Under the pieces are notes generated by a model. It saw only the letters and a program-made list of their open reading frames with translations, had not been told where the DNA came from and did no database searches. Positions 32,503 to 42,599 of a stretch of DNA of 64,000 bases are shown in pieces. The DNA is taken from contig CM121342.1 of NCBI GenBank assembly GCA_051530055.1, forward strand, positions 3,906,001 through 3,970,000. The letters run 5' to 3'. This DNA comes from Neoechinorhynchus agilis (taxonomy: Eukaryota > Acanthocephala). The position numbers were made by a program, and so were the translations under genes. Within the stretch, counting starts at the first letter, position 1, and each line of letters starts with the position of its first letter.

Positions 32503-32901
32503 TTGCTCAAATCAAAAATCTTGTCTTTTGCTTTTAAACGCCCTCTGAGCCACCAAAAAGCAGCATCGATCATCATTGGGCTTCGACCGTTCGTCGATAC
32601 TTACTGTTTTCGAAGAAAAATTTCTAGTAAGCTTTGTACCCCGAAAACGGAATCCTTCCTTCTAACGTATCTTTCCTTCGCTACACTAAAACTTCTTCCC
32701 CTGAAACGTCGATGTCGCTTCTACGTCTTGGATCCAAGAATCTGCCTTGTAGAATTGACAAATAATCTCCTAAGTTTGAACCTCGCCAAAACAACTTTTA
32801 TTGACCCATCGGTCGATACAATTCAGTTCACCAAGAAACATTTCGTTGTTTTAGAAAGATCCACGCGGCCTTTTTATGTTTTTGAATTTAGGGACGTTTA
32901 A
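32503..32901 (+). CDS. Hypothetical protein, unrecognised
   Basis: A 132-codon open frame ends in a well-balanced sequence (about residues 68-132, including LVELTNNLLSLNLAKTTF and RPFYVFEFRDV) that looks like a folded alternating strand/helix domain. I recognise no family, signal peptide or membrane span. The start may be an internal exon edge. Weak call. Confidence 0.3.
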   Translation: MLKSKILSFAFKRPLSHQKAASIIIGLRPFVDTYCFRRKISSKLCTPKTESFLLTYLSFATLKLLPLKRRCRFYVLDPRICLVELTNNLLSLNLAKTTFIDPSVDTIQFTKKHFVVLERSTRPFYVFEFRDV

Positions 32902-33622
32902 GCGTCGGCCAATTTATTATCGAGAAAAAAATTCTTTGAAGGAAATGTGCAATATTGGAGTTGATAATAAAATATTCTTTACTCTGATTGTCGATACTTA
33001 ACGAATCGGCAATCGTGTTTATTCTTCGAGCTCTCCTTTTCGCTTACTGAGGCAATTGTAACTTTTCATGCATTTGATTTTGATAAAGGAGAACCATTCT
33101 TGGTTTTCTCACTTTACAATTTATATAACTTGGCTTGAGAAATGAATGATCGACGAACTGATCATGAAAGCGATAATAACTAAGCTTAACCGCAAGTGTA
33201 AAAAATATCTCAATTATTGACAAATACAAAGCGTTCAATGTAAAATTTAATGCTTATTTATAGCGCCGGCACAATCTTGTGCCTTTATTAAAGTCCAGAA
33301 TCTACACGGCTCTTAAATTCAGTTTGAAGTTCGCCTTATTCCCTAGTCCACTGTTTCAAGCTAGCGAATAAATTTGGCCTCCGAGTCACGGGGAACTGGC
33401 AATGATACCTCTCCTCAGAGCGAATATTTGTGTTCTTTGGTTATTTTTGCCAAATTATTTGTTTGCCTTACGTAGGATTTAATACATTCGGTGCAGGGAA
33501 TTTCGTATCCCACACGCAGATCATCGATTTCTGATCGCAACTCATCGATCTTTTCTTCACGCTGAACAACATAATCGTAGTATTGATCGGAAATGGAAGG
33601 GAAAACTCAGATGTCCTGCTCA

Positions 33623-34585
33623 TTATCGTCGCATGAAATCATTTCTTTGTATTATTGTTCCGCAAGACGGTTCCTTCCTTATGTCCATTTGAAGCTCCGG
33701 TGGAATAAAACATGAAAGTTGCTCATTGGTTGCTTTCACGAGATTCGCTTGAAGGAGATTGTTACCAACATATTCTTGAATCTCTAAGTCTTTTAAGGTT
33801 ACTTCAAAACAACCTTCCATTTCATTAACCTTTAAAAATGAGCCAAGAAGCGTTCTGTTGTTTGCTTCTAATTGAAAATTGTACACTACATCTATGGACA
33901 ATTTCTCTTCTTTATTCTCATTTGGAACCGGTTTGATACCCGGATGATTGCCCTTTGATGCGAATCTTGGAATTTGACAGAATTCATTTTTTAGCGGTTG
34001 AATACTTGACAGTGGGACGATTTCAGTACGACCTTCGTTCACTAAAAATGCCGGCACTGTATCTGAATGTGGAATGACGGCGCCAATAATAGCGCCGAGC
34101 CATAATTCATCTTTCTGTGAGTAAATTACACACGAGAGGAAACCACAATATTTAAACTTTGGAGGATTTCCATTTTCGTATTTGTAGGATTCTTGTAGTT
34201 GATTGCAAAAGACGGCACTTACGGGTTTTCGCAGGAAATACGGATTCGACAAAGTCTCTTTTTCTGTTAATTGAACGTGGATTTCCAACTTCGATTACAT
34301 TGTAATTTACGATCAATTTGTTACTGTCGCTCTTATCTTCTTTGATTCTAAAGGCCAGATTTGCGTTGATTTCATTAACTATAATTCGTCGTTTTCTCGA
34401 CACAAATTTTCCGGCATGGAGCATGCAATGATTTTCCTGTTCATCGTTCTTAATTGAAATAAAGTCGTCGGTCGGCGTTTTCATCCGATACAATATTTGT
34501 AACTTAACGTCCAGCGGAATTTTTGAAGCATTTGTGTGAACGTTATCTTTTTCGTATGATCGACGCCCATTAACAAAATTCTCCC
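33623..34585 (-). CDS. Tudor-domain protein, 5' end disrupted by LINE sequence
   Basis: The C-terminal part resembles an extended Tudor domain, which binds methylated arginine and usually acts in germline piRNA granules. The core shows SQKDELWLGAIIG, VPAFLVNEGRTEIVPLSSIQ, LKNEFCQIPRFA and then HPGIKPV, matching the W-A-V ... V-F-D-GN-E-V ... L-L---F---P-QA ... L-GI-P pattern; the usual DYG is NEG. Two frames cover 34152-34288. They join in phase if a 31-nt GT-AG segment (34222-34192, donor GTAAGT) is removed. Upstream, the gene sequence reaches 34585 and runs straight into CR1-like DNA flanked by a 58-bp duplication of this exon. The native 5' end is therefore missing, and the locus may no longer be functional. 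Confidence 0.5.
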
Positions 34586-35090
34586 ATTTTTTACGTCGTG
34601 GTGCACAGAAGTGATTGTAATTTGAGCCAGGGCAGAGGTTCTGATTGATGGAGTCTAGAACTTGTTTTAATTCAGTGGAGGTCAAATTAGGGAACGGATC
34701 CGACTGGCGTAGACCACGAGAGTCGGCCCGCCACCATGTTGAATTGCCACTTGAACGAATTTTAGAGGAAAGGAAGTTTATGCGGGGGATAATTATTTTG
34801 TTAATTAGAGCTTTGACCTGATACTGAGGGCGACCAGCATTTGTGTGAACGTTATCTTTTTCGTATGATCGACGCCCATTAACAAAATTCTCCCGCAGCA
34901 ATTGTGATTTTTACTAGGGATATTTCTTGGAGGAGCTGAGAAGTGGACTGCGATGAATTCTAGATCGGGGTTTTGTAGAGAGCCGAAGAATATGGTAGCG
35001 ATTATCGAGGGTAAATTGAGACCACCCCTCCTGGAAGGTCTTCGTGGTATGTAAGGAAGAGTACCCGGGAAGGATGGCTGAATTGCTGTA
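34528..35090 (-). mobile_element. CR1-like LINE fragments with a 58-bp flanking duplication
   Basis: A 251-bp CR1-like piece (34586-34836; contains STWWRADSRGLRQSDPFPNL, from between endonuclease and RT) is bracketed by perfect or near-perfect 58-bp copies of Tudor exon sequence (34528-34585 and 34837-34894, starting GCATTTGTGTGAACG). A second piece of the element (endonuclease region, 34895 to about 35090) directly follows the outer copy. Matching endonuclease copies lie at 36890-37440. The layout suggests either two insertions or one insertion rearranged during repair. Confidence 0.7.
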
Positions 35091-35109
35091 AAAAAACTTT
35101 GATTTTATT

Positions 35110-35153
35110 TTATGAAATGCGGTGGTGGTGGTGGTGGTGGTGAGGTGGGGGGG
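35110..35153 (+). repeat. (GGT)n microsatellite and G tract
   Basis: A short run of GGT triplets is followed by GAGGTGGGGGGGATGG. It is a simple low-complexity tract. Confidence 0.85.
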
Positions 35154-35211
35154 ATGGATTATGCGTTTAATCGCGCACCACGCAGTTCAGTTAATCCTGA
35201 TATAGGCGAAT

Positions 35212-35910
35212 TTATCTAGTTTTAAACACCATAGCGCCATTTTCTAAGACTTCTTGTATCACTTGATCCATTAACCGAATTCCGTTAATGTGCAGCATTT
35301 GGTTCCGCGAAGCTGCGATGGCAGACACTTCAACCTGACGAGTCCAACTTGTACTGATCGAAACAGATCGTAGGATTGGCCTTCTACCGGTTTCGTCAAC
35401 TTGACCAATCGGCCAATTAAGAAAGTAACACCAGACAAACATTATCAATTCCATTAGGATATGAGTCCGAAAATGAACTACAGTGTTCACATCATCATCG
35501 TCATCATTAGTATTCATATGGCGCCTTGGATGAGCTTTGAACACAAACGCTTTCGTAAATCCGTCCGAAGATCTACGAATGGATATGAGAACATCTTTAG
35601 GCCGGTTATTGCGATTTCGACCATTTAACCGGCAGTGTAACATGTGAACCTCATAGAAGACACCATGGCGGTAATACCTGATAGCGTAAAACTTACGATT
35701 CGCATCTTCGCCTGAAGGAGGCCATGAATAAGTCGGAATCTTATCAGATATTCCTTCATGGCTGTCCACTACTAAAAATTCGAATTCACAAAGAGCACAG
35801 TGAACGATCAGAAATGTCATATCTTCAGGTGATCGAATATAGTCTTGGTGTTTTGTATTTTGAGCTCGGATGCGAAGTGCCCAACTACTAATGATAGCTT
35901 CGTAATCCAT
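35212..35910 (-). CDS. PI31-like (proteasome inhibitor) N-terminal domain protein, tentative
   Basis: The 232-residue frame resembles the N-terminal PI31/FP domain, which regulates proteasomes or mediates dimerisation. It has a D-x-x-x-F-x-H helix near the start (EDMTFLIVHCALCEFEFLVV), an S-W-P-P-S-G turn followed by ANRKFYAIRYYRHGVFYEV (family W-N-NKDLY-LRY---DGS--L), and a following helix-strand segment. The second half (an acidic NDDDDDVN patch, a hydrophobic LIMFVWCYFLNWPIG span and a basic end) does not match the Pro/Arg-rich C-terminus of known PI31. It may hide an intron or another fold. Start at the ATG at 35910; upstream residues in frame are not convincing. Confidence 0.42.
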   Translation of the reverse strand: MDYEAIISSWALRIRAQNTKHQDYIRSPEDMTFLIVHCALCEFEFLVVDSHEGISDKIPTYSWPPSGEDANRKFYAIRYYRHGVFYEVHMLHCRLNGRNRNNRPKDVLISIRRSSDGFTKAFVFKAHPRRHMNTNDDDDDVNTVVHFRTHILMELIMFVWCYFLNWPIGQVDETGRRPILRSVSISTSWTRQVEVSAIAASRNQMLHINGIRLMDQVIQEVLENGAMVFKTR

Positions 35911-36161
35911 TGGATTGATAGACCGAACGAAAAAGTGTGTGCTCGTAGTCTTAGTAGATCGATACTCCCCGTGTTTCTAAACCTTGAGGGTTTGGTAAAC
36001 AAAAACAAATGAACAACAAACACGTGATTCGATTTGAAGCGAAAACAACATAAATCGGGTCACCGCCGAGTCTTAAAACTAAAAGTGTTCAAACCGTTCA
36101 ATCACTTTTTTAAAATATGATATTAAAATTTTTGCGGTCAAATGTCATTCCAAGCAGTCCT

Positions 36162-36308
36162 TTACGATATGGAACATCCATCGTTGTTGCCGTAATAATA
36201 TGGAGCTGGCGAATAACCATAGTAAGGATATCCTGGATTTTGGTAATAGTTGTAATTGTATCCATATTGATATCCGCTATATGGAGTGTTGTAGTAAGAC
36301 GGATACAT
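36162..36308 (-). CDS. 48-residue tyrosine-rich peptide, copy 1
   Basis: A short frame from the ATG at 36308 encodes 48 residues, of which about 19 are Tyr, with Gly, Asn, Pro and Ser (for example SGYQYGYNYNYY). It ends NNDGCSIS. A paralogue of exactly the same length lies at 37958-38104, and the C-terminal NDGCSIS is identical. Preserved length and composition with diverged codons argue that these are real micro-genes. No signal peptide is visible from this start. Tyr/Gly-rich peptides of this sort occur in cuticle and antimicrobial families; that assignment is inference only. Confidence 0.5.
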   Translation of the reverse strand: MYPSYYNTPYSGYQYGYNYNYYQNPGYPYYGYSPAPYYYGNNDGCSIS

Positions 36309-36499
36309 TTGATTGAGAGTACCAAGCTCACAAAAAAGTCACACCTTCGTCGCTCAACTTAAGCGCGGCTCTAGTGATTCAGAATTCTCATCGTTGTTTG
36401 TTCATAAATTCATTGTTCGGAATTGACTCCTGTTTGGTATTCCCGCAGAACTAAAAACAATGAGTGGGAGGATCGATAGCACAATGACCGAAAAAGTGC

Positions 36500-36875
36500 G
36501 ACTTGAACGATTAATCTATTTGGGAAAATTCCATCACAAATAATGTTTGGTGTATTTGAAGATAAAAACAAAGGAAGCCATGAGAGCTTCTTTCTACTTA
36601 CCTGCTGAAGTGGCCAACCCCATGAGTACGTTGACAACTGATTGATTGGTCGGACAATTCGATATTCGTCTGATTTCTTATTCGTCGATCTAATCACGAT
36701 TGTCTACTCAAACATTTTAACGTACGGTTTCATTTTATGGAAGGAACTTACACCGTCGTAGATGTGACCTTTCAACAACTGAACATTGCAGGAAACCAAT
36801 TTATTGTCGCTAAACATTCAAGAATATAACAGAATAAAAATAAAATACAAACGAATTGCTCGTCAATTCAAACCC
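36500..36875 (-). repeat. Segmental duplication block, copy 1 (partner 39985-40360)
   Basis: About 370 bp are nearly identical to 39985-40360, including a 73-codon frame containing YRIVRPINQLSTYSWGWPLQ. The near identity shows a recent duplication. At 36875 copy 1 breaks into CR1-like sequence, whereas copy 2 continues into a putative exon. This suggests copy 2 is the parent. Confidence 0.85.
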
Positions 36876-36879
36876 AGGA

Positions 36880-37440
36880 TGAGAGGCTGGAGGGCGGTAG
36901 ATGCCAGCAATTGTGATTTTTACTAGGGATATTTCTTGGAGGAGCTGAGAAGTAGACTGCGATGAATTCTAGATCGGGGTTTTGCAGAAAGCCGAAGAAT
37001 ATGGTAGCGATTATCGAGGGTAAATTGAGACCGCCCCTCCTGGAAGGTCTTCGTGGTATCGTTTTGGGCGTTTTGTTTAAGGGGCGGTAGACGCCAGCAA
37101 TTGTGAATTCTCTAAAGCCATTTCTTAGAGGAGCTGAGAAGTAGACTGCGATGAATTCTAGATCGGAGTTTTGTAGAGAGCCGAAGAATATGGTAGCGAT
37201 TATCGAGGGTAAATTGAGACCGCCCCTCCTGGAAGGTCTTCGTGGTATGTAAGGAAGAGTACCCGGGAAGGATGGCTGAATTGCTGTTGAAGGGAGTAAG
37301 CCACGTTTTTGTTGAAATGACTACGTTGGCTTTTGAGGTAGATGAATTGAGTGAAATTTCATGTAGTTTAGGGAAGGAGGCTACGAGTATTGGAGTAGAT
37401 TACGGCGCGGAAGGGAATTTTGGAGGGTTGAAATGAGGGA
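36880..37440 (-). mobile_element. CR1-like LINE, two overlapping endonuclease fragments
   Basis: The minus-strand translation shows HNCWHLPP, SLQNPDLEFIAVYFSAPP-like sequence and (from about 37420) STPILVASFPKLHEISLN, TWLTPFNSNSAILPGY. These match the start of CR1-like ORF2 at 7855-8115. The segment near 36905-37040 is repeated at 37085-37225, so two insertions or a tandem duplication lie side by side. Confidence 0.75.
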
Positions 37441-37554
37441 GATTTAAGTTGCTTTGTTCGTCGCGGGTGATGGATTAAGGAAGGAACCGTTACATGTTGC
37501 CGATCTTAAAGGTCTCAGAAATGACCTTCCAACAACTGAACATTGCAGGAAACC

Positions 37555-37755
37555 AATTTGTTGAGGAACAAACCAAAAATATTTTTTTAGACGAATGAAA
37601 AACAATAAACAAGAAATCTTGGGCCTAACTAGCGAATTAACGAAACTTAAAAATACTTACGAAAACATTAATTTCATTTTCTGAGTTCGATGTCATCTTA
37701 AAGGACATAAGAAATCGATTTAGTGGATGAATAAAATAACATACGATAATCTCTG
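37555..37755 (-). repeat. Segmental duplication block, copy 1 (partner 40722-40925)
   Basis: About 195 bp are nearly identical to 40722-40925. On the minus strand the block starts with a short possible first exon (MTSNSENEINVF, then GTAAGT). A 37-bp tract, TTCAACAACTGAACATTGCA and onward (36766), also recurs at 37521, showing a patchwork of duplications. Confidence 0.8.
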
Positions 37756-37957
37756 AGATCGAACTTTGGTCAACTAGTAAAATGCCCCCTTTTTAGAGAG
37801 AGAAAATACATTGACGAGAAAAAGGCGAAATTGTCGAGATCACTCGTTCCAAGAAGAGAAGTTTTACATTAATGACCACTATGATTAACGCGCAAAGTGT
37901 TCCTGCCGTTCAACGACATATTTTAAGCAATGGTCAAATGTATTTCCAAGCAGTCTT

Positions 37958-38104
37958 TTAAGATATGGAACATCCATCGTTGCTGCCGTAATAATATGGA
38001 GCTGGCGAATAATAATTCGAGCATCCTGGGTATTGGTACTGATAGTTATAATTGTATCGATATTGGTATCCGCTATATGGAGTGCTGTAAAAAGTCGAGT
38101 ACAT
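37958..38104 (-). CDS. 48-residue tyrosine-rich peptide, copy 2
   Basis: Paralogue of the peptide at 36162-36308. It has the same 48-residue length, a similar Tyr-rich body (SGYQYRYNYNYQ, later YYSPAPYYYG) and the same end. The frame stays open upstream to an earlier ATG at 38158 that would add 18 residues (MSDENAIFCELGLGILIE). Copy 1 has no matching open extension, so the shorter start is preferred. The duplication covers about 360 bp (36120-36490 versus 37930-38300). Confidence 0.5.
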   Translation of the reverse strand: MYSTFYSTPYSGYQYRYNYNYQYQYPGCSNYYSPAPYYYGSNDGCSIS

Positions 38105-38210
38105 TTCGATCAAAATTCCGAGACCAAGCTCACAAAAAATTGCGTTTTCATCGCTCATTTTAAACGAAGACCTGCGGCTCTAGTGATTCATAATTCTCAT
38201 TGTTATGCCT

Positions 38211-38471
38211 TCAAAGATTCTTTGTTCGGAATTGACTCAGCTGTTTGGCACCTCCGCAATGAGTTGGATGACATTTCTGATAGATCGAAAGCACCGTGAT
38301 TGAAAAGTCCATTATTACCACGAGAAAGCTTCGCCTGTCATCTAAAAAGCTTTTAGTTGTGTCGAGAATGGCACTCGATGAGATCGTGTAAACACAACAA
38401 GAAATACCATCCTCATTCTTCGGCAGTCCTGCCGTTCTTGTTATATCAATCTTGTTGATTACAGCTTCCAT
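38211..38471 (-). CDS. Hypothetical protein, N-terminal part
   Basis: From the ATG at 38471 a frame encodes VINKIDITRTAGLPKNEDG, then ISCCVYTISSSAILDTTKSF. A 42-nt in-frame GT-AG segment (GTAATAATGG...TCTATCAG) can be removed, giving SFLV joined to KCHPTHCGG. The continuation is not resolved. No family is recognised. The end of this region is duplicated near 36480. Confidence 0.38.
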   Translation of the reverse strand: MEAVINKIDITRTAGLPKNEDGISCCVYTISSSAILDTTKSFLDDRRSFLVVIMDFSITVLSIYQKCHPTHCGGAKQLSQFRTKNL

Positions 38472-38689
38472 TTTTGAGTTCTATAGACCACTGATGAATG
38501 GTGCCTCAATGAAGTGCTTCTTTGGTGATTCTTAATCGAAGGAACATTGCGCTGCCTTCTTACCTAAAGTTGGATCAGGATTATGCAGTAGTAATTTTGT
38601 ATACTAAAAGCAAAATTAATGTTGCCGTGGGCCGTGCCTTGCAATTTTCATTTTATTGCATTATATGTTTGTCAGACAATTTCCTTACC

Positions 38690-39850
38690 ATTTAGAGAGC
38701 AGCCCAGTTTCCATCTTCCTTCAAGTAAAAGCAATGGAAAATTTTAGGTAGATGTAAAATCATTTGATGACTGTTTCGGTAATTTGCTGCTTTAACCTTT
38801 ATCACGGCTCCTTTTGTGATTTCAGATAATTCGTCATCTTGGCCTACTATAATTTTCTCCCGACTTCAACATGTGAAACTTATAATTCGTAACTTCCATG
38901 TACATCAATAAAACTCAACCAAATGAATCCATTTTTCCGGATGACTTTTAATATCGTAGAATATATCCATATCTTTAAATAAAAGAAACAATTCCAAGCT
39001 AATTCCTATTGGCTTTTCTTGCATGTGAATAATATCGATTACTTTCTCTATAAACCATTTTACAAAGTCGAATCGTAATTCTGAGGTTCGTCCCTGCGGA
39101 TCGTGATGAAAAGTACACAGTCGCAGAAGTTTTATACATTTTTATTTGTCGAAAAGGAACAACATTTAGTTCAGTCATTATCTTTAAAAAAATACCGTTC
39201 ATGGCAGGATCGAAAAATTGATATCTATAAAAACGCATTTATGCTCAAGAGTTGCTTCTTAAACACAAAGATACCTTCTCTGTCATATCATCGAGCAGAA
39301 AATTGACTTCCTTGAAACGCCGCTGAACTTCTTTGAGCCAATCGATTTCTGCTGACGTCTGTAAAGGGACAAATTGTCAATGCGTTATCAGAAAGATAAT
39401 GTTAAACAATATAAGTACAAGATCACTTCAGTGAAAACTCCGAGACTTTTTGATTGATTTTAAACGCTCATGTACGATTCGACAATAGAATTAAATTCTT
39501 TTTAAAGTGACTTACAACATACGAATAAACTGCTTTTGTGCTGGGCATCGTAATAGTTGTCGACAATTTGAGCATAGTGTTTGTTATATAAAAATTAAAC
39601 AATATATCGTTGGGAAGTTTCGGTTTGATTAGGTTGTTCTGCAAAATTTAAGATTCGTATTATTCTAAAAAATTTAAGAATAAAAACCAACACAAAATAA
39701 AACAGACATTGACTCATCGTCCGCTGAAGGGTCATTTAAGACATGAGTTCTCATCGTTACCAAGACTAAGAAACACAATAAGAATGCATGTATTAAACAA
39801 ATTTTGGCTTTTTCCATTAAGCGCGAAACCGACATTATTACCTAAATAAT
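38690..39850 (-). CDS. Multi-exon protein with an N-terminal hydrophobic signal, unrecognised
   Basis: A first exon near 39840 reads MSVSRLMEKAKICLIHAFLL and continues CFLVLVTMRTHVLNDPSAD: a basic start, a hydrophobic core of about 15 residues, then a polar part, as in a signal peptide or anchor. Exons follow with good sites: PKLPNDILFNFYITNTML ... KAVYSYV (about 39650-39520, donor GTAAGT) and TSAEIDWLKEVQRRFKEVNF (about 39360-39277). A later open stretch contains QFFDPAMNGIFLKIMTELNV and stops at 38999. A final piece near 38790 (GAVIKVKAANYRNSHQM) may belong to it. No domain recognised; exon chain partly inferred. Confidence 0.4.
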
Positions 39851-39984
39851 ATTTTCTTCAGAATCATGCTTTGAAAAGAAACTGACTTCTAATAGTGCAT
39901 TTAGGCGCTCCACATTTTCTCCTCCTTCACGGCTAGTTTCAATCAAATACTCATGAAGTTGTTCCGCGGCCGTGTGCACAAACC

Positions 39985-40360
39985 GACTTGAACGATTAAT
40001 CTATTTGGGAAAATTCCATCACAAATAATGTTTGGTGTATTTGAAGATAAAAACAAAGGAAGCCATGAGAGCTTCTTTCTACTTACCTGCTGAAGTGGCC
40101 AACCCCATGAGTACGTTGACAACTGATTGATTGGTCGGACAATTCGATATTCGTCTGATTTCTTATTCGTCGATCTAATCACGATTGTCTACTCAAGCAT
40201 TTTAACGTACGGTTTCATTTTATGGAAGGAACTTACACCGTCGTAGATGTGACCTTTCAACAACTGAACATTGCAGGAAACCAATTTATTGTCGCTAAAC
40301 ATTCAAGAATATAACAGAATAAAAATAAAATACAAACGAATTGCTCGTCAATTCAAGATT
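39985..40360 (-). repeat. Segmental duplication block, copy 2 (partner 36500-36875)
   Basis: Near-identical partner of the block at 36500-36875. It is joined on its high-coordinate side to a candidate exon rather than to LINE sequence. Confidence 0.85.
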
Positions 40361-40560
40361 TGTTGGTTTGTACCAAACTTGACTATGAAGGCCACGAACC
40401 TGAGATTCGAGCGGTTCGTCCACTTGGTACAAATGAGTCTATGGAACACCGATCAGATGGAATGGAATTTAGAACCTCAAACCTCTAAGAGATTAAGAAT
40501 AAGCTGAATATCCGAAGGTACATCTTCGGTCAAAAAATCCTCAATTGATTCGACCTATAA
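40355..40560 (-). CDS. Two small candidate exons of an unrecognised gene
   Basis: A minus-strand acceptor (ATTTATAG, near 40555) precedes VESIEDFLTEDVPSDIQ. A second acceptor (CCATAG, near 40440) precedes THLYQVDEPLESQVRGLHSQ and then VWYKPTNLEL. Both pieces look like protein, and the second continues into the duplicated block. The first exon could be MTSNSENEINVF near 40843. Family unknown. Confidence 0.35.
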
Positions 40561-40721
40561 ATGGGGGGGGAATAGATGAAGTCGTACTGGCGAAATGGGT
40601 TTACATTTTTTTTAATAAAAACATCGCGTTCTTAAATTAAGGCACTTTGGATTCTAACATCATTCACCACTCACAAAAGGTAAACAATACAATAAAACAA
40701 TGTTAACGATCTTAAAAGAAA

Positions 40722-40925
40722 AAACCAAAAATATTTTTTTAGACGAATGAAAAACAATAAACAAGAAATCTTGGGCCTAACTAGCGAATTAACGAAACTT
40801 AAAAATACTTACGAAAACATTAATTTCATTTTCTGAGTTCGATGTCATCTTAAAGGACATAAGAAATCGATTTAGTGGATGAATAAAATAACATACGATA
40901 ATCTCTGAGATCGAGCTTCGGTCCC
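40722..40925 (-). repeat. Segmental duplication block, copy 2 (partner 37555-37755)
   Basis: Near-identical to 37555-37755 over about 195 bp. It contains the same candidate first exon with a GTAAGT donor. Confidence 0.8.
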
Positions 40926-41224
40926 GAACGGACTTCCCCCGACCAAATATTCTCACCCTTACCGATACGCTTTGAACAACTTTGAACTCGAGTATGAGGA
41001 AGCAAAGACGCGTGGGTCCTATACTTTGTATATATTTTTTTATCTCCGACGAGACACTAAGAATTTGCAGTGTCCCTGAGACTTGGGTACCGATGTGCAC
41101 ATCCCATCGCTCTTGTTGCGGAGCGACCGTGGAACCATCGAGATGCTACGGGAATCGGCAATCTTACGGAAGGTACTCATGACACGCCGAAGTGAACGCA
41201 ATGTTCGTGTCCAACGTCCTAGAG

Positions 41225-41610
41225 CTTAATAATTCTTTGCTGACTCGATGGCCGCCGTAGATCGGACGGTGTCACAGTATTCCCGTGGCGAGAAGGAAAA
41301 TGCCTTTCCTGGGACGCCAGTCGCAGCCAGCAGCATAAAAATTCGCCACTTTCAAACCGAAGAGGGAGTAGCGACCGCTGACTTGAGTCGAAATCATTAT
41401 TTCATTCTCATTTGGCGTCGAGACCCTCGGGTCGTTTGATACCGCGGCGGAGAACCTGCTTAAGCAATTGTCTAAGAGATTGAGACGAATCACTGGCGAT
41501 CAGAGGGCAGGAGGATTCCTTCTGCAAAACATAGCCAACGGGGGAACGCTGCATCCGTCCTTTCGACCATTACACTACTAAGGTCGCTGAGTGATCCAGA
41601 GGGGCGGTGG
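41225..41610 (+). repeat. Dispersed repeat, copy 2
   Basis: Diverged inverted partner of 29990-30400. It is slightly longer, holding an extra GC-richer segment near 41410-41520. No coding domain recognised. Confidence 0.6.
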
Positions 41611-41889
41611 TGCGAATGATTTCATGTCATCTATGATTATATTTGGTTTCCGTATTAAATAAATAAAATAAACATGTTATTATAACTTTTGCGTTATACC
41701 ACGTAATTTCTTTTACTGCTGAATCGTTAGAATTTTAAGTTCTGATGGTAAGGGAGGAAGCGGGAAAATAGCGTTAAAAAGCGAAAATAGGCTCCATTAT
41801 TGTATGAAACCCCTGTTCTTCTGGAACAAACTATATAAAGTTTAAATTCGTTTTTTAGAGAAGTTTTTCTACGTTTGAACATAATTTTG

Positions 41890-42575
41890 TAATTGTACGT
41901 TGGCGAATCCTGTCCCCGGTGTTGTCGATACTCATTTATTTGCGAAACTGGCTTTCACCACATAAGTGACACAGCAACTAGAAAACTGAGGCGCCTCAAG
42001 TACATCGCTCCAAATCTTTTGATTTACAACAAACGAAACGCATCCATTGCGGGCATTCTCAAGAGGAAAACCAAACCAGAGACCAAATCAGGGATCTACA
42101 AAATTCCACGTGCAGAATGCTCAAAGGTCTACATTGGACAAACTATGCAAGGGATCAAGAATCGCAGCATAAACAGGCTTGCAGGACTTTCGACAAATCC
42201 TCAGCAATCTCGAACCACCAGAGCACAAGGTGGATTTTGAAAAAGCTGCATTTTTAACCAGCGAACCGGATCTGAGATAAAGACTGATTCTTGAGGCCAT
42301 TCACATTCGGTTAAATTCGTCCGATGGAAGGCAACAAATCAAACCACACTCTGGTGCTGCAAAAGTTGCGTAGCATGACGAACAAATTAGTCGGCAATAA
42401 ACCGCAAGAGGTGTGTGCGGTTGGGTATTAGCAAACCCGCGGATCTGAGCTACATCCAGACGTCCATTTTAGATAGAGATTGAAGAGGCAAGGAAAACCC
42501 TGCGAAATATTTCTCAAATAAATGAGTAACGAAAACACCGGGAAAAAGGATTCGCCAACGTACAATCAAATTCAC
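41890..42575 (+). mobile_element. Penelope-like element fragment: GIY-YIG endonuclease between inverted repeats
   Basis: The translation at about 42090-42180 reads SGIYKIPRAECSKVYIGQT. This is the GIY-YIG endonuclease core of Penelope-like retroelements (SGIYKIPC--C---YIGQT--), with only part of the usual Cys pair. The downstream DFEKAAFLTSEPDLR and LILEAIHIRLN match the end of that domain. The fragment is bounded by inverted repeats of about 55 bp, 41895-41955 and 42513-42575 (TGTACGTTGGCGAATCC and its complement). Terminal repeats in either orientation are known for this superfamily. The RT is absent, so it is a dead 3' portion. Confidence 0.75.
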
Positions 42576-42599
42576 CTCGAGGACAATGATATATGACAT

